Below, piece after piece: positions 1-8,911 of a stretch of DNA of 64,000 bases (position 1 is its first letter; each line of letters opens with the position of its first letter). Source of the stretch: Pseudomonadota bacterium (lineage in GTDB: Bacteria > Pseudomonadota > Alphaproteobacteria > Dongiales > Dongiaceae); assembly GCA_021792365.1 (NCBI GenBank), contig JAJYUT010000001.1:620001-684000 (forward strand), in the 5' to 3' direction. The translations under genes and the position numbers were made by a program. The notes below the pieces were generated by a model. That model saw only the letters and a list, made by a program, of their open reading frames with translations. It was not told where the DNA came from and did no database searches.

Positions 1-1259
1 AGGTCCGCGACCAGGCGGCCCGCGCCGGGACCGATGCCGAAGCCGTGCCCGGAGAAGCCGGTGGCGATGAAGAAGCCTGGAACCGTTTCCACGGCGGAGA
101 TCACGGGCACCGCGTCCGGCGTCACGTCGATGAGGCCCGCCCAATGCTGTGCGACCGTCGCGCCCTGGAGCGCGGGAAACGCCTTCTTCACGGTCGCCAG
201 CGCGCCTTCGCTGAGGGCGATCTCCGGCTCCGGGTCGAGGATGCGCACGCGCTCGAACACGGTCGGCCGGTCGGGCGCAAGCTGGCTCGGCTCGCCCCAT
301 TCCTCCAGGAAGCGCCGCCCCAGGCGCGGGCGCAGGTATTTCCACTCGGCCCGTGCGATCGGCAGGAACTGGCGCAGGAAGCGGAAGGAATCGGGCACGA
401 TATCGACGCGGCTGGAGGAGCCGTTCGCGATCGTGAAGCCGCCATCCAGCCGCCGGCGGATGCCGAAGCCGGTCGCCCACAAGGCCGTATCCGGGCCGCC
501 GGCGACCGGGTTGGTGCGCAGCACGGACGCCAGGACCTTCAATTGCGGCAGCGTCACGCCGGCGGTGGAGCAGAGCAGGCGCGACCACGCCCCGCCCGCC
601 AGCACCACCGAGCTGCAGGCGATGCGGCCCCTCTCCGTCACCACGCCGGCAACGCGCCCGGCGGCGAGGTCAAGGCCGCGCACCGCACAGCCGGTCAGGA
701 TCGCGGCGCCGGAGCGGCGCGCGGCCTGGGCGATGGCCGGCGCGGCTTTCTGCGGCTCGGCCCTGCCGTCAGCCGGGGCGTGCAGCGCGCCGGCATAGGC
801 GTTCGTCGTGCCCGGCGCGACCCGCTCGACCTCGCCTGCGGAGAGGACGTGGGCAACGCGCTGGTAGTCACGGTGCTGGTCCGCCGCCCGCGCTAGCCAG
901 GATTCGTAATGTGCCACCTCCGCCGCGTCGTCGCAGAGATAGGCGACGCCGGATGGACGAAAGCCGGTCTCGGCCTCCGCCAGCGCGTTCATGCCGGCCC
1001 ACAAACGCAGGCTCTCCATCGCCAGCGGCAGCTCGCGCAGATCGCGCCCGATGGTGCGGCACCAGCCCCAGTTGCGGCTGGATTGCTCGCCGCCGATCAC
1101 GCCTTTCTCGCACAACGCGACGGAGATGCCGCGCCGCGCCAGGAACAAGGTCGCGCAGACGCCGATGATGCCGCCGCCGATGACGACGACATCGACCTGG
1201 CGTGGCAGCGTGGAATCGGAGTCGACCGGGTCGAGGAGAGGTCCCAAGGCGGCGCTCAC
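1..1259 (-). CDS. FAD-dependent amino-acid/amine oxidoreductase, 3' end outside window
   Basis: The reverse strand reads open from 1259 to the window edge, giving about 419 residues without a stop. An N-terminal dinucleotide-binding motif GGGIIG lies at residues 28-33 after a hydrophobic strand. It is followed by SSRNWGWCR, and near the visible end by a segment with GLIDVTPDAVPVIS and GFSGHGFGIGPG. These are typical of the DadA/D-amino-acid oxidase (DAO) family, which oxidises amines or D-amino acids with bound FAD. The start is a GTG at 1259: no ATG precedes the Rossmann motif and an in-frame stop lies upstream. No clear Shine-Dalgarno is visible. The substrate cannot be told, and the C-terminus is missing because of the window edge, not truncation. 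Confidence 0.87.
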   Translation of the reverse strand, partial: MSAALGPLLDPVDSDSTLPRQVDVVVIGGGIIGVCATLFLARRGISVALCEKGVIGGEQSSRNWGWCRTIGRDLRELPLAMESLRLWAGMNALAEAETGFRPSGVAYLCDDAAEVAHYESWLARAADQHRDYQRVAHVLSAGEVERVAPGTTNAYAGALHAPADGRAEPQKAAPAIAQAARRSGAAILTGCAVRGLDLAAGRVAGVVTERGRIACSSVVLAGGAWSRLLCSTAGVTLPQLKVLASVLRTNPVAGGPDTALWATGFGIRRRLDGGFTIANGSSSRVDIVPDSFRFLRQFLPIARAEWKYLRPRLGRRFLEEWGEPSQLAPDRPTVFERVRILDPEPEIALSEGALATVKKAFPALQGATVAQHWAGLIDVTPDAVPVISAVETVPGFFIATGFSGHGFGIGPGAGRLVAD

Positions 1260-1332
1260 ACTGAATCGAAAGGCCGCCGATGGAATCAGCCGCGTGGAGA
1301 AATGTCAAAGCTCTCGCGGGTGCCGGAGTCGA

Positions 1333-1848
1333 CTAGAACAGCCGCCCCTGCCCGCGCTCCAGGTCAAGCAGATATGCCTTCGCGTTCACCCCGAGCTCGC
1401 TGGAATAGCCGCCGAGCCAGTTGGTGCCGATGATGCGGTGGCAGGGGATGACGATTGCGATGGGGTTCTGGCCGCAAGCCTGGCCGATGGCCTGGGCCGG
1501 CGCGTTGAGGCGCGCCGCCACTTCGCCATAGGTCAGCGTCTGCCCGTACGGGATCGAGAGCATGACGTCCCAGACATCCCTCGCGAAACCGGTGCCGTCC
1601 GCCGCGATCGGCAGCTCGAAGCGGGTCAGGCGCTTCTCGAAATAGGCCTGAAGCTGCTTCACCGCCTCCTTTACCAGCGGCGAGGATTGCAGGCGCGCGG
1701 GCGGGATTCCGCGCCAATAGAGATGCGTGATCGCATCGTTGTCGGCGCTGACCTCGATCCAGCCGATCTCCGTCTGCAAGGACGCGGTCGCCATTCCCTC
1801 ACCCCGGCGCGGCGCGCCGGTTGCCGTCTCATATGCGTGCTGCAGCAT
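1333..1848 (-). CDS. ogt: Methylated-DNA--protein-cysteine methyltransferase
   Basis: Suicide repair protein that moves a methyl or alkyl group from O6-alkylguanine in DNA to its own cysteine. The active-site motif PCHRIIG is present with the acceptor Cys at residue 136. A preceding DNA-binding region contains YGQTLTYGEVA, as in Ogt/MGMT. At 171 residues it has the size of a bacterial Ogt. The start at 1848 is preceded by GGTGAG at a good distance and lies only 21 nt after the stop of the DUF255 gene upstream, suggesting co-transcription. A second ATG at 1794 would give a 153-residue protein beginning MATASL, which fits the family equally well. Confidence 0.93.
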   Translation of the reverse strand: MLQHAYETATGAPRRGEGMATASLQTEIGWIEVSADNDAITHLYWRGIPPARLQSSPLVKEAVKQLQAYFEKRLTRFELPIAADGTGFARDVWDVMLSIPYGQTLTYGEVAARLNAPAQAIGQACGQNPIAIVIPCHRIIGTNWLGGYSSELGVNAKAYLLDLERGQGRLF

Positions 1849-1869
1849 TCTATCTCACCATCCGGCCGA

Positions 1870-3924
1870 TTATCCAAGGGTGAGCGCCGTGCCCAGCCCC
1901 TTCGGGTGCGTCACCGGCAGGCCGCAGGTCTGGCCCCTGCACACATAGGCCGCCGGCTTGCCGTCCACCATGCCCTTGCCGTGGGCCGGGTGTCTCTCCG
2001 GCAATTGCGCGTCCGGCGTCACCACCTGCAGCAGGCGGTTGGGCAAGGAGCGCGCGTGCACGGCGTGGATGAGGGCACGGGTGGCGTCCGAATCGGCCGG
2101 CCCCACCACCACGATCTGCAAGGCGTTCTCCAGGAACTCGTTGCTGTTGATGAGGGTGGCGAGGGGAAAGAAGTTGCGGCCCAGCTCGCCCGAGAAGGCG
2201 GCGATCAGCGCGTGCGCGCGGTCCAGGTAGCGCTCCTCGCCCGTCAGGTGATGGAGCCGCGCCAGCACGCCGACCATCGCGCCATTGCCGTTGGGAATCG
2301 CGCTGTCCGCCGCCGACTTGGGGCGCTGGATCACGTCCGTCACGTCATCGGCGGTCATGAAATAGCCGCCGTGCTCCCGCTCCCAGAAATGCGCGTCGAG
2401 CAGCGCAACCAGTTCCTGCGCCGCGTCGAGGTATTGCGCCTCCTGCGTCGCCTCGTGCAGCGCCAAGGCCGCCGTCGCGAGATGCGCGTGATCATCGAGT
2501 GTCGCCGCGTGCTGCAGCTTGTCCGCACGCCAGGCGTGGAACAGGCGGCCACCCTTCATCATCGTGATGCGGATGAATCGGAAGGCGCGCGTGGCGAGGG
2601 CAAGCCAGTCCGGCCGCTCGAACGCCATCGCCGCCTCGGCGAGCGCCGCGATCATCAGGCCATTCCAGTCCGCCAGCACCTTGTCGTCCCAGCCCGGGCG
2701 CACGCGCCTGGCGCGCGCCGCCAGCAGCCTCTCGCGCGATTGCGCCAGGCGTCCTTCACCCGCCTCGTCCAGCAGCGACGATCGATCCGAGCGGTTGAGG
2801 ATGGTGTGCCCTTCCCAGTTGCCCTCCGCGCTCACATCGTAGTGCTGCTTGAAGAACACGGCCTCGGGGCCGAGCACGGAATCGATCTCCTGCTCGGTCC
2901 ACACATAGAACTTGCCTTCCTCGCCTTCCGAATCCGCGTCGAGCGAGGCGGCAAAGGCGCGGTCGCCTTGCGCATTCGGCGCGGCAAGCATCTCGCGCTC
3001 CAGCCAGGCGATGGTCTCGCTTACCCGCGCCGCATAGAGCGGGTCGCGCGTTTCCTGCCAGACCACGGCGAGCAGGCCCATCAACTCCGCATTGTCGTAG
3101 AGCATCTTCTCGAAATGCGGCACCAGCCAGTTGGCGTCGACCGAATACCGCGCGAAGCCGCCGCCGAGATGATCATAGATGCCGCCCTGGCTCATCCGCG
3201 TCAGGGTGACGGTCACGGCCTGCTTGAATCGCTGGTTCTTGGTGCGCTTGTAGGCGCGCCAGAACAGGTGGAACAGCGGTACCTGCGGAAACTTCGGCGC
3301 GCTGCCGATGCCGCCCTGCTGGAAATCCACCTCCTCCAGCAGGCGCTCGGCGACTTGGTCCGTGATCTCCGGCGAGATCGCGCCGCCGGCCTGCGGCGCC
3401 GCCAGCTTGGCCATCGCCTGGCGCAGCCCATCGACGTTCTTCTGCACCTTGTCCGGCTCCTGCGCGTAGGTCTCCGCCAGGGCGGTGAGGACGTCGGCGA
3501 AGCCCGGCCGGCCCCAGCGGCTGGTGGGCGGGAAATAGGTGCCGCCCCAGAACGGCCGCCCTTCCGGCGTCAGGAACATGGTGAGCGGCCAGCCGCCCTG
3601 CTGCCCCAAGAGCGCCAGCGCCTGCTGGTAGATCTGGTCGAGGTCCGGCCGCTCCTCGCGATCCACCTTGATGTTCACGTAGAGCTTGTTCATAAGGGCC
3701 GCGATCTCGGGATTCTCGAAGCTCTCATGCGCCATGACGTGGCACCAATGGCAGGCGGCGTAGCCGACCGAGAGCAGGATCGGCCGGTTGGTGCGCCTGG
3801 CCTCCTCCAGCGCCGCTTCCCCCCAGGGCCACCAATCGACCGGGTTGTCCTTGTGCTGCAGCAGGTAGGGCGATGTCTCTGCTGACAGCCGATTGTTCGG
3901 ATTGGGTGTATGAGTCTGTGCCAT
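1870..3924 (-). CDS. Thioredoxin-domain protein of the DUF255 / YyaL (SPATA20) family
   Basis: At 684 residues this is full length for the family: an N-terminal thioredoxin-like domain (about residues 10-170) followed by a long alpha/alpha-barrel like those of sugar epimerases. The family signatures NPVDWWPW and [13 protein letters not shown] are visible, and a CxxC pair (C58-H-W-C61) sits in [10 protein letters not shown] where the redox cysteines of thioredoxins lie. The protein has no signal peptide and should be cytosolic. Its substrate is unknown in the family. It is followed after 21 nt by ogt, so the two probably share a transcript. It diverges from dnaQ, with the promoters in the 181 bp between them. 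Confidence 0.92.
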   Translation of the reverse strand: MAQTHTPNPNNRLSAETSPYLLQHKDNPVDWWPWGEAALEEARRTNRPILLSVGYAACHWCHVMAHESFENPEIAALMNKLYVNIKVDREERPDLDQIYQQALALLGQQGGWPLTMFLTPEGRPFWGGTYFPPTSRWGRPGFADVLTALAETYAQEPDKVQKNVDGLRQAMAKLAAPQAGGAISPEITDQVAERLLEEVDFQQGGIGSAPKFPQVPLFHLFWRAYKRTKNQRFKQAVTVTLTRMSQGGIYDHLGGGFARYSVDANWLVPHFEKMLYDNAELMGLLAVVWQETRDPLYAARVSETIAWLEREMLAAPNAQGDRAFAASLDADSEGEEGKFYVWTEQEIDSVLGPEAVFFKQHYDVSAEGNWEGHTILNRSDRSSLLDEAGEGRLAQSRERLLAARARRVRPGWDDKVLADWNGLMIAALAEAAMAFERPDWLALATRAFRFIRITMMKGGRLFHAWRADKLQHAATLDDHAHLATAALALHEATQEAQYLDAAQELVALLDAHFWEREHGGYFMTADDVTDVIQRPKSAADSAIPNGNGAMVGVLARLHHLTGEERYLDRAHALIAAFSGELGRNFFPLATLINSNEFLENALQIVVVGPADSDATRALIHAVHARSLPNRLLQVVTPDAQLPERHPAHGKGMVDGKPAAYVCRGQTCGLPVTHPKGLGTALTLG

Positions 3925-4105
3925 GAGGGATGAACCTGCGAAAACGGAAGTCGCTCCGGAGTTGACGCCCGCCGGCGCGGCAAATCAATCCGGGATTCCC
4001 GTTCCCGCGGATTGGAGCGGGGCCCTCTCCCTCCCTTCCGCCACGTTGGAGGAGCGTGCGAATGAGAGTTGCCCCGACTCAGGCTCGTTCGCTATTTCTC
4101 CGGCC

Positions 4106-4783
4106 ATGCGGGAGATCGTCTTCGATACTGAAACCACCGGCTTCGAGCCCGGAGAAGGGCATCGGATCGTCGAGATCGCGTGCCTGGAGCTGCTCAACCA
4201 GATTCCGACCGGGCGGCGCAAGCAGTTCTACCTCAACCCCGAACGCGACGTGCCGGAGGCGGCGTTCCGCATCCACGGCTTGAGCGGCGAGTTCCTGCGC
4301 GACAAGCCGAAATTCGTTGAGATCGTCGACGAGCTGATAGAGTTCATCGGCGATTCGCCGCTGGTGGCGCACAATGCCGAGTTCGATATGCGCTTCCTCA
4401 ATGCCGAGCTCGGCCTGGTGAAGCGCGCGACCCTGCCGCTCGACCGCGCCATCGACACCGTGCGCCTGGCGCGCCAGCGCTTCCCCGGTTCGCCCGCCAG
4501 CCTCGATGCCCTGTGCAAGCGCTTCGCCATCGACAACACGCAGCGCACCTTGCATGGCGCCCTGCTCGACGCGCAATTGCTGGCCGAGGTCTATCTGCAA
4601 TTGCTCGGCGGGCCGCAGACCGGCCTCAGCCTTACCTCTGCCGCGGAGGAGGCCGCCCGCGCCGCGCTCAGCGTGGTCGGCCGCATCATCCGCCCCGCGC
4701 GCCCGCACGCCGCGACCGCCGAGGAGCTTGCCGCCCACGCCGCCTTCATCGCCAAGCTCAAGGATGCGGTGTGGCTCGGGTGA
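4106..4783 (+). CDS. dnaQ: DNA polymerase III subunit epsilon (3'-5' proofreading exonuclease)
   Basis: DEDD-type exonuclease that proofreads for the replicative polymerase. ExoI is FDTETTG (acidic D7 and E9), ExoII is [10 protein letters not shown], and ExoIII contains [14 protein letters not shown] with the catalytic His and Asp. At 225 residues it matches alphaproteobacterial DnaQ. The ATG at 4106 directly precedes the ExoI strand. The frame is open upstream to an ATG at 3923 inside the divergent gene's start, but that 61-residue extension has no family counterpart and was not used. In many alphaproteobacteria dnaQ lies next to secB; here secB is 4 kb downstream, so the old neighbourhood is loosely kept. 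Confidence 0.96.
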   Translation: MREIVFDTETTGFEPGEGHRIVEIACLELLNQIPTGRRKQFYLNPERDVPEAAFRIHGLSGEFLRDKPKFVEIVDELIEFIGDSPLVAHNAEFDMRFLNAELGLVKRATLPLDRAIDTVRLARQRFPGSPASLDALCKRFAIDNTQRTLHGALLDAQLLAEVYLQLLGGPQTGLSLTSAAEEAARAALSVVGRIIRPARPHAATAEELAAHAAFIAKLKDAVWLG

Positions 4784-4856
4784 GCTGACGGCTCTCTCCT
4801 TCCAGCTTCACACAGTCCAGCAAAGCGCGGCTTTGGCATGACCGCAGAGAGTGGCC

Positions 4857-5168
4857 CTATTCCTCCGCGTTCTTGAGGATTGCCGCCAGCAAGCCCGGGA
4901 AACGCCGGTTGAGCTCCGCACGGCGCAGCGAGACGCGGCAGCGCATGCCCTCGGGGCGCGTGGTCGTGAGACCCGCTTCGCGCAGGATCTTCAGATGATG
5001 GCTCATGGTTGATTTCGGGATGTCGCCGGCCAGATCGCCGGCGGAATGCTCCGCCCCGTCCGCCAGCGCGCGCGCGATGGCAAGACGCGTCGGATCGCTC
5101 AGCGCGAACAGCAACGCGTGCAACTGCACGTCCTCGATCCGAGGCTGTGTGAAATCGCGCTCGCTCAC
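4857..5168 (-). CDS. ArsR-family winged-helix transcriptional regulator
   Basis: A 103-residue single-domain protein with the ArsR-type helix-turn-helix: ALSDPTRLAIARAL, then the recognition helix KSTMSHHLKILREAGL at residues 52-67, then a wing with GMRCRVSLR. Such proteins are dimeric repressors released by a metal or by modification of cysteines. The only cysteine seen is C77 in the wing, and no classical CxCxxC metal site is present, so the inducer is probably not arsenite. It diverges from a glutathione S-transferase gene, and the 231 bp between them hold a 20-bp inverted repeat and 14-bp tandem repeats. The likely target is that GST gene (inference). Confidence 0.9.
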   Translation of the reverse strand: MSERDFTQPRIEDVQLHALLFALSDPTRLAIARALADGAEHSAGDLAGDIPKSTMSHHLKILREAGLTTTRPEGMRCRVSLRRAELNRRFPGLLAAILKNAEE

Positions 5169-5236
5169 CGCAAGCCAGCCATCGATTCAGGCCATGGATA
5201 CCGGGGCATCACCTCAAGACCACCAAATTCGGGCGC

Positions 5237-5286
5237 GCGAAATCGGGCGGGCGAAATCGGGCGGGCGAAATCGGGCGGGCGAAATA
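5237..5286. repeat. 14-bp tandem repeat, three full copies plus a partial
   Basis: Three head-to-tail copies of a 14-bp unit beginning GCGAAATCGGGCGG (5237-5250, 5251-5264, 5265-5278) are followed by a partial GCGAAATA. A degenerate fourth copy lies just before. It sits between the divergent arsR-type gene and the GST gene, nearer the regulator, in the presumed control region. Copy number may vary by slippage. Confidence 0.9.
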
Positions 5287-5337
5287 GACACCTGACAAAT
5301 TGACCCTTGCAAAGGGGCGCGCGCAGGTTATCTGCTG

Positions 5338-5357
5338 TGTTCTAGAAACATAGAACA
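5338..5357. promoter_or_regulatory. Candidate operator: 20-bp inverted repeat upstream of GST gene
   Basis: Perfect 7-bp arms TGTTCTA (5338-5344) and TAGAACA (5351-5357) are separated by six bases. The centre is about 50 bp before the GST start. Spacing and symmetry suit a dimeric winged-helix repressor such as the divergent ArsR protein. A TTGACC hexamer at 5300-5305 could be part of a promoter upstream, though no convincing -10 at 17-bp spacing was seen. The assignment to ArsR is inference. Confidence 0.55.
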
Positions 5358-5399
5358 TAACCCCAACCGATTCAAGGTCTTGCATAGCGGAGCGCCACG

Positions 5400-6098
5400 A
5401 TGATCGAGCTCTATTACTGGCCGACCCCCAACGGCCACAAGATCACCCTGTTCCTGGAGGAGACCGGCCTGCCCTACACCATCGTGCCGGTGAATATCGG
5501 CAAGGGCGACCAGTTCAAGCCGGACTTCCTGAAGATCGCGCCCAACAACCGCATGCCGGCGATCATCGACCGCGCGCCCAAGGATGGCGGCGCGCCGATC
5601 CCCGTGTTCGAGTCCGGCGCGATTCTGGAATATCTCGGCGACAAGACCGGCCGGTTCTTCCCGACCGATCTGCGCCAGCGCAATGAGGTGCGGCAGTGGC
5701 TGTTCTGGCAGATGGGCGGTCTCGGCCCGATGGCGGGACAGAACCACCATTTTGCCATCTATGCGCCGGAGAAGCTCCCCTACGCGATCGACCGTTACGT
5801 GAAGGAGACCAACCGGCTCTATGGCGTGCTGAACAAGCGGTTGGCCGACCGCGAGTTCGTCGCCGGCGACTACTCGGTCGCCGACATGGCTTGCTATCCC
5901 TGGATCGTTCCATACAAGAACCAGGGGCAGGATATCGAGACTTTCCCCCACCTGAAGCGCTGGTTTGAAACGATCCAGGACCGTCCCGCCACCATCCGCG
6001 CCTATGAGAAAGGCAAGGAAGTGAACAACGCCGCTCCGGTCATGACGGAGGAAGCGAAAAAGGTGCTGTTCGGCCAGACCGCGGCGGTGGTGCGGTGA
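5400..6098 (+). CDS. Glutathione S-transferase, YghU/YfcG-like (Nu class)
   Basis: A 232-residue protein with an N-terminal thioredoxin-fold domain starting MIELYYWPTPNGHKITLFLEE. The TPNGHK segment is the mark of the Nu-class GSTs YfcG and YghU of E. coli, which have disulfide-bond reductase activity on glutathionylated or disulfide substrates. A central ESGAILEYLGD glutathione-binding segment and a C-terminal all-helical domain follow. GGAG lies 7 nt before the ATG. It is probably controlled by the divergent ArsR-type regulator through the palindrome 43 bp upstream of the start. A role in thiol or electrophile stress is inferred from family and from the Ohr and OsmC genes nearby. Confidence 0.93.
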   Translation: MIELYYWPTPNGHKITLFLEETGLPYTIVPVNIGKGDQFKPDFLKIAPNNRMPAIIDRAPKDGGAPIPVFESGAILEYLGDKTGRFFPTDLRQRNEVRQWLFWQMGGLGPMAGQNHHFAIYAPEKLPYAIDRYVKETNRLYGVLNKRLADREFVAGDYSVADMACYPWIVPYKNQGQDIETFPHLKRWFETIQDRPATIRAYEKGKEVNNAAPVMTEEAKKVLFGQTAAVVR

Positions 6099-6325
6099 CC
6101 CGAGGGCCGGACCGGGGATGGCGGATTTCACACTTCGGACCTGTCATCTGGCGACATCAGTTTTTCCCTTGCCCTCTGCGCCGATCCCACTAAGCTTGAT
6201 ACGGTCATGCTGCTGTGGATTGCCGACTTCGCCGCCTTAGGACGACCGACTTCGTTGCTATTCCTGGAGACAGTGTGACGCGCCGCGGGAGCGTGGCGCG
6301 ATGCCATCTTTTTTGGGAGTGAGCG

Positions 6326-6535
6326 ATGCCTGTCGGTACCGTCAAGTGGTTCAACAGCACCAAGGGTTACGGTTTTATTCAGCCCGAGTCCGGTGGGCCG
6401 GATGTGTTCGTGCATATTTCCGCGGTCGAGCGTGCCGGCCTCGGTACCTTGAATGAAGGCCAGAAGGTTTCCTACGAGGAGCAGCGCGATCCGAAGCGCG
6501 GCAAGAGCTCGGCGGAAAACCTCAAGAAGGTCTGA
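6326..6535 (+). CDS. Cold-shock domain protein (CspA family)
   Basis: A 69-residue single cold-shock domain with both RNA-binding motifs: KGYGFIQ (RNP1-like) and VFVHISAV (RNP2). The family binds single-stranded RNA or DNA and acts as an RNA chaperone. A GGGAGTGAG Shine-Dalgarno precedes the ATG. The 227 bp between the GST stop and this start hold no gene and probably include a long 5' untranslated region, as is common for csp genes. A terminator hairpin follows directly at 6551, so the gene is monocistronic. Confidence 0.96.
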   Translation: MPVGTVKWFNSTKGYGFIQPESGGPDVFVHISAVERAGLGTLNEGQKVSYEEQRDPKRGKSSAENLKKV

Positions 6536-6550
6536 GCGCGGTTCAGACGG

Positions 6551-6580
6551 GAGCGTCCCGGCAGGGGCGCTCTCGTTTCA
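6551..6580 (+). terminator. Rho-independent terminator after the cold-shock gene
   Basis: Stem GAGCGTCCC (6551-6559) / GGGGCGCTC (6564-6572) with one G-U pair and a four-base loop, followed by a T-rich stretch. It begins 16 bp after the csp stop codon. Confidence 0.75.
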
Positions 6581-6739
6581 CTCTTGCAGTTTCGTGATGC
6601 GCGTCACCCCCCGGTGGCGCGTTGTGCGCTTTAGGCGCGCCGTATCGCCGGACCTCACTGTCCTCTGCAAGAGGACGGCGAAAGCGCCTATATTCTGAGC
6701 GCACGCTGGCGCTACGCGCAGCCACTCAGGGAGAGTGCG

Positions 6740-7174
6740 ATGAAGGTCCTCTACACCACGCAGGCGACCGCGACGGGCGGGCGCACCGGCCGTGCCAAGA
6801 CTGCCGATGGCATCCTCGAGGTCGATCTTGTCACGCCGAAGGAACTGGGCGGTCAGGGCAATCCGCCCGGCGGCAAGGGCACCAATCCGGAGCAGCTTTT
6901 CGCCTGCGGCTATTCGGCCTGTTTCCTCGGCGCGATGAAATATGTGGCGGGGCAGGAGAAGCTGAAGCTCTCCGATTCCACCACGGTCACGGCGACTGTC
7001 GGCATCGGCCCGCGCGACGACGGCAAGGGCTTCGGCATCGACGTGGAACTCGCCATCCGGATCCCGGATCTCGATCGCGCCGCTGCCGAGGGCCTGGTGC
7101 AGAAGGCGCACGTGGTCTGCCCCTATTCCCACGCCACCAAGGGCAATGTCGACGTGCGGCTGAAAGTGGTCTGA
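6740..7174 (+). CDS. ohr: Organic hydroperoxide resistance protein
   Basis: A thiol peroxidase that reduces organic and fatty-acid hydroperoxides using lipoylated proteins. At 144 residues it is full length. The peroxidatic Cys is C61 in GYSACF and the resolving Cys is C127 in HVVCPYSHATKGN. The preceding NPEQLFACGYS carries an extra Cys (C56) where most Ohr proteins have Ala. GGGAG lies before the ATG. No OhrR-type MarR regulator gene is adjacent, so control is not visible here. A second, OsmC-type member of the same fold lies at 9631-10107. Confidence 0.96.
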   Translation: MKVLYTTQATATGGRTGRAKTADGILEVDLVTPKELGGQGNPPGGKGTNPEQLFACGYSACFLGAMKYVAGQEKLKLSDSTTVTATVGIGPRDDGKGFGIDVELAIRIPDLDRAAAEGLVQKAHVVCPYSHATKGNVDVRLKVV

Positions 7175-7271
7175 AACGCATAGGGCGCTTCAAGCCGGCA
7201 CGGCACGCGCGCTGGAACCTTCCTGATGCTCCGGCCGTTGTGGCAGCAGGACCCACAACGCGCGAGGCCGC

Positions 7272-7649
7272 ATGGCGTCGCTGTGCTTTCGTACCGCCGT
7301 CATTCTGGCCCTGATTGCCGCGGGCCTCGCCTTGTGGATGACGGCCACCCGTGATTTCCGTGCGTTGCCGGCCGAGGTAGTGCTGAACCTCCTCGGCTGG
7401 GGCTCCTTCATGATCTACGGGCTCTACTACCGGTCGGTGGCGGGCGCGGCAACGGTCCGGCTTGCGCGCCCGCACTATGTGGTCGCCCTCGTCGGCGTCG
7501 TCGTCGAAGCGATCGGCATCGCCGGCACCGCGTGGGGCAATCCATTCTTCGATCCGATCCGGATCATCGGCGCCTTCATCGTCGCGGTAGGCTTCATCCT
7601 GTTCGCCACGATCGTGTTCGGAACGCGCGAGGCGGCGTCGCAGTCCTGA
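7272..7649 (+). CDS. Small four-helix membrane protein, paralogue of the next gene
   Basis: A 125-residue protein with about four hydrophobic segments and no other domain. The core LNLLGWGSFMIYGLYYR is clearly related to LNLLGWVSFFIFGGYYA of the next gene, and both begin with FRTA-I-LA and have a DFR before the core. Proteins with an H-x-H-LNLLGW core resemble one part of haem-copper oxidase subunit I and are sometimes annotated as such. Here the histidines are replaced (LPAEVVLNLLGW), so haem or metal binding is doubtful. It lies 86 bp before its paralogue in the same direction, consistent with tandem duplication. Function unknown. Confidence 0.75.
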   Translation: MASLCFRTAVILALIAAGLALWMTATRDFRALPAEVVLNLLGWGSFMIYGLYYRSVAGAATVRLARPHYVVALVGVVVEAIGIAGTAWGNPFFDPIRIIGAFIVAVGFILFATIVFGTREAASQS

Positions 7650-7734
7650 GCCCGCTGTGGCGCGGATCAGAGGTATCCTCCACGCCGCCGCGCGTCGTGC
7701 TATCCTGGCCTCCTTCACGGAGGGGGCTCCCATC

Positions 7735-8121
7735 ATGTCCATGCCGTCCTTGTTCTTCCGCACCGCGATTCTGCTCGCCATCGCCGGGATCACACTCGGC
7801 ATTTTCATGGGCGTGAACCAGGATTTCCGTCTGGCGCACATGCACGCACATCTCAACCTGCTCGGCTGGGTCTCGTTCTTCATCTTCGGCGGCTATTACG
7901 CGCTCGCGCCGCAGGCCAATGCCGGCATGCTGCCCAAGCTGCATTACGGCCTCTGCCTCGGCGGGCTGCTGGTCTTCATGACCGGGCTGACCGGGATCGG
8001 CCTCACCGGCGACGTTGCCATGGCGCCGTTCGCCGCCATCGGGTCGCTGCTGGTCCTCGCCGGCTTCATCGTCTTCGCGGTGATCGTGTTCCGCACGCGG
8101 GTCGCGCCGCGCACGGCCTAG
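7735..8121 (+). CDS. Small four-helix membrane protein with HMHAHLNLLGW core
   Basis: A 128-residue membrane protein with about four predicted helices. The motif HMHAHLNLLGW (around residues 35-45) keeps three histidines that could bind haem or a metal. The family is found in alphaproteobacteria and is often named as cytochrome-oxidase-I-like, without proven function. The ATG at 7735 follows a strong GGAGGGG, so an upstream in-frame start at 7657 was not used. Its stop overlaps the stop of the convergent thpR gene by four bases. It is a tandem paralogue of the preceding gene, which has lost these histidines. Confidence 0.8.
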   Translation: MSMPSLFFRTAILLAIAGITLGIFMGVNQDFRLAHMHAHLNLLGWVSFFIFGGYYALAPQANAGMLPKLHYGLCLGGLLVFMTGLTGIGLTGDVAMAPFAAIGSLLVLAGFIVFAVIVFRTRVAPRTA

Positions 8122-8693
8122 AGCGCGTCGCGGCGCTCCGCTGCGGCCTCGACGGGCGCGCTGAGCGCGTAGGAGCGCAACGCCGTATAGACCGCCTGCT
8201 CGCCGCCCATCTCGCTGGAATAGAGCGTGAAATGGGTGACCTCGAAGGGCTCGGTCTTGAACAGGCTGTGTTCGGCCAGGTAGTGCTGCAGCTTGTGGAG
8301 CGGAGCGTCCTTGGGCCGGGTCAGCGTCACGTGCGGGGTGTATTTCTGCCCGTCGGGCGGCAGGCCGGCCCTCACCACGGCGGATTCCACCTTGTCGTGC
8401 AGGTGCTGCAGCGCCGGCTGCTTCTCCACCCCGGCATAGACCGCCTTCACCCGCTGGCCGGAGGTGAAGGCGTCGACCCCCTTGAGGCGCAAGGCGAAAC
8501 GCGGCGCGCGGATGCCGGCCAGGGCGGCGTCCACGTAATGGGCGTCGCGGCCGTCGACCTCGCCCAGGAAACGCAGCGTGATGTGGAGGTTTTCCGGCGG
8601 CACCCAGCGGTTCGCGCCCGCCAGCCCGCCGCACAGGAGACGCAGTTGCCAGCGGATGTTGTCCGGCAACGCCAGGGCCACGAACAGGCGCAT
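8118..8693 (-). CDS. thpR: RNA 2',3'-cyclic phosphodiesterase (2H phosphoesterase)
   Basis: A 191-residue member of the 2H superfamily, which opens 2',3'-cyclic phosphates at RNA ends. Both catalytic HxT motifs are present: HITL at residues 37-40 and HVTL at 121-124. The start MRLFVALALPDNI is typical of the family. It is convergent with the upstream membrane-protein gene, overlapping it by four bases at the stop codons (CTAG). No partner gene for tRNA ligation or 2'-5' linkage processing is adjacent. Confidence 0.93.
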   Translation of the reverse strand: MRLFVALALPDNIRWQLRLLCGGLAGANRWVPPENLHITLRFLGEVDGRDAHYVDAALAGIRAPRFALRLKGVDAFTSGQRVKAVYAGVEKQPALQHLHDKVESAVVRAGLPPDGQKYTPHVTLTRPKDAPLHKLQHYLAEHSLFKTEPFEVTHFTLYSSEMGGEQAVYTALRSYALSAPVEAAAERRDAL

Positions 8694-8911
8694 TCGACAC
8701 CAACCTTCGCGGGCGCTCGTCGCCCGCGCAATCGCACGATCGTCACCTTAACAGCCGGCCCGCCGAATCCCAACCGTCAATTCCGGCCCCGAATCGGCGG
8801 TTGTTACGAATCCGATTGCCCCTCGGGAACGCGCCCGTTGGGGTTTGCCTTGGCCGGTTGGAAGTGCTAGCGGAACGCCAACCGAACCCAAACCGATCCA
8901 GGACGTAGATC

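Noticed and set aside
991-3885. Very long plus-strand open frame opposite the DUF255 and ogt genes
   Set aside because: It is antisense to genes with clear catalytic motifs (CHWC, PCHRIIG); its composition is Arg/His/Gln-rich as expected for an antisense frame in high-G+C DNA.
3923-4105. 61-residue N-terminal extension of DnaQ
   Set aside because: The proofreading domain starts directly at [12 protein letters not shown]; the extension overlaps the divergent gene's start codon and has no family counterpart.
5237-5286. Possibility that the 14-bp tandem repeats are a CRISPR array
   Set aside because: Units abut with no spacers and are too short; no cas genes nearby.
6100-6325. Small RNA or gene before the cold-shock gene
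   Set aside because: No stem-loop with T tract or ribosome-binding site; best explained as promoter and 5' leader of the csp gene.
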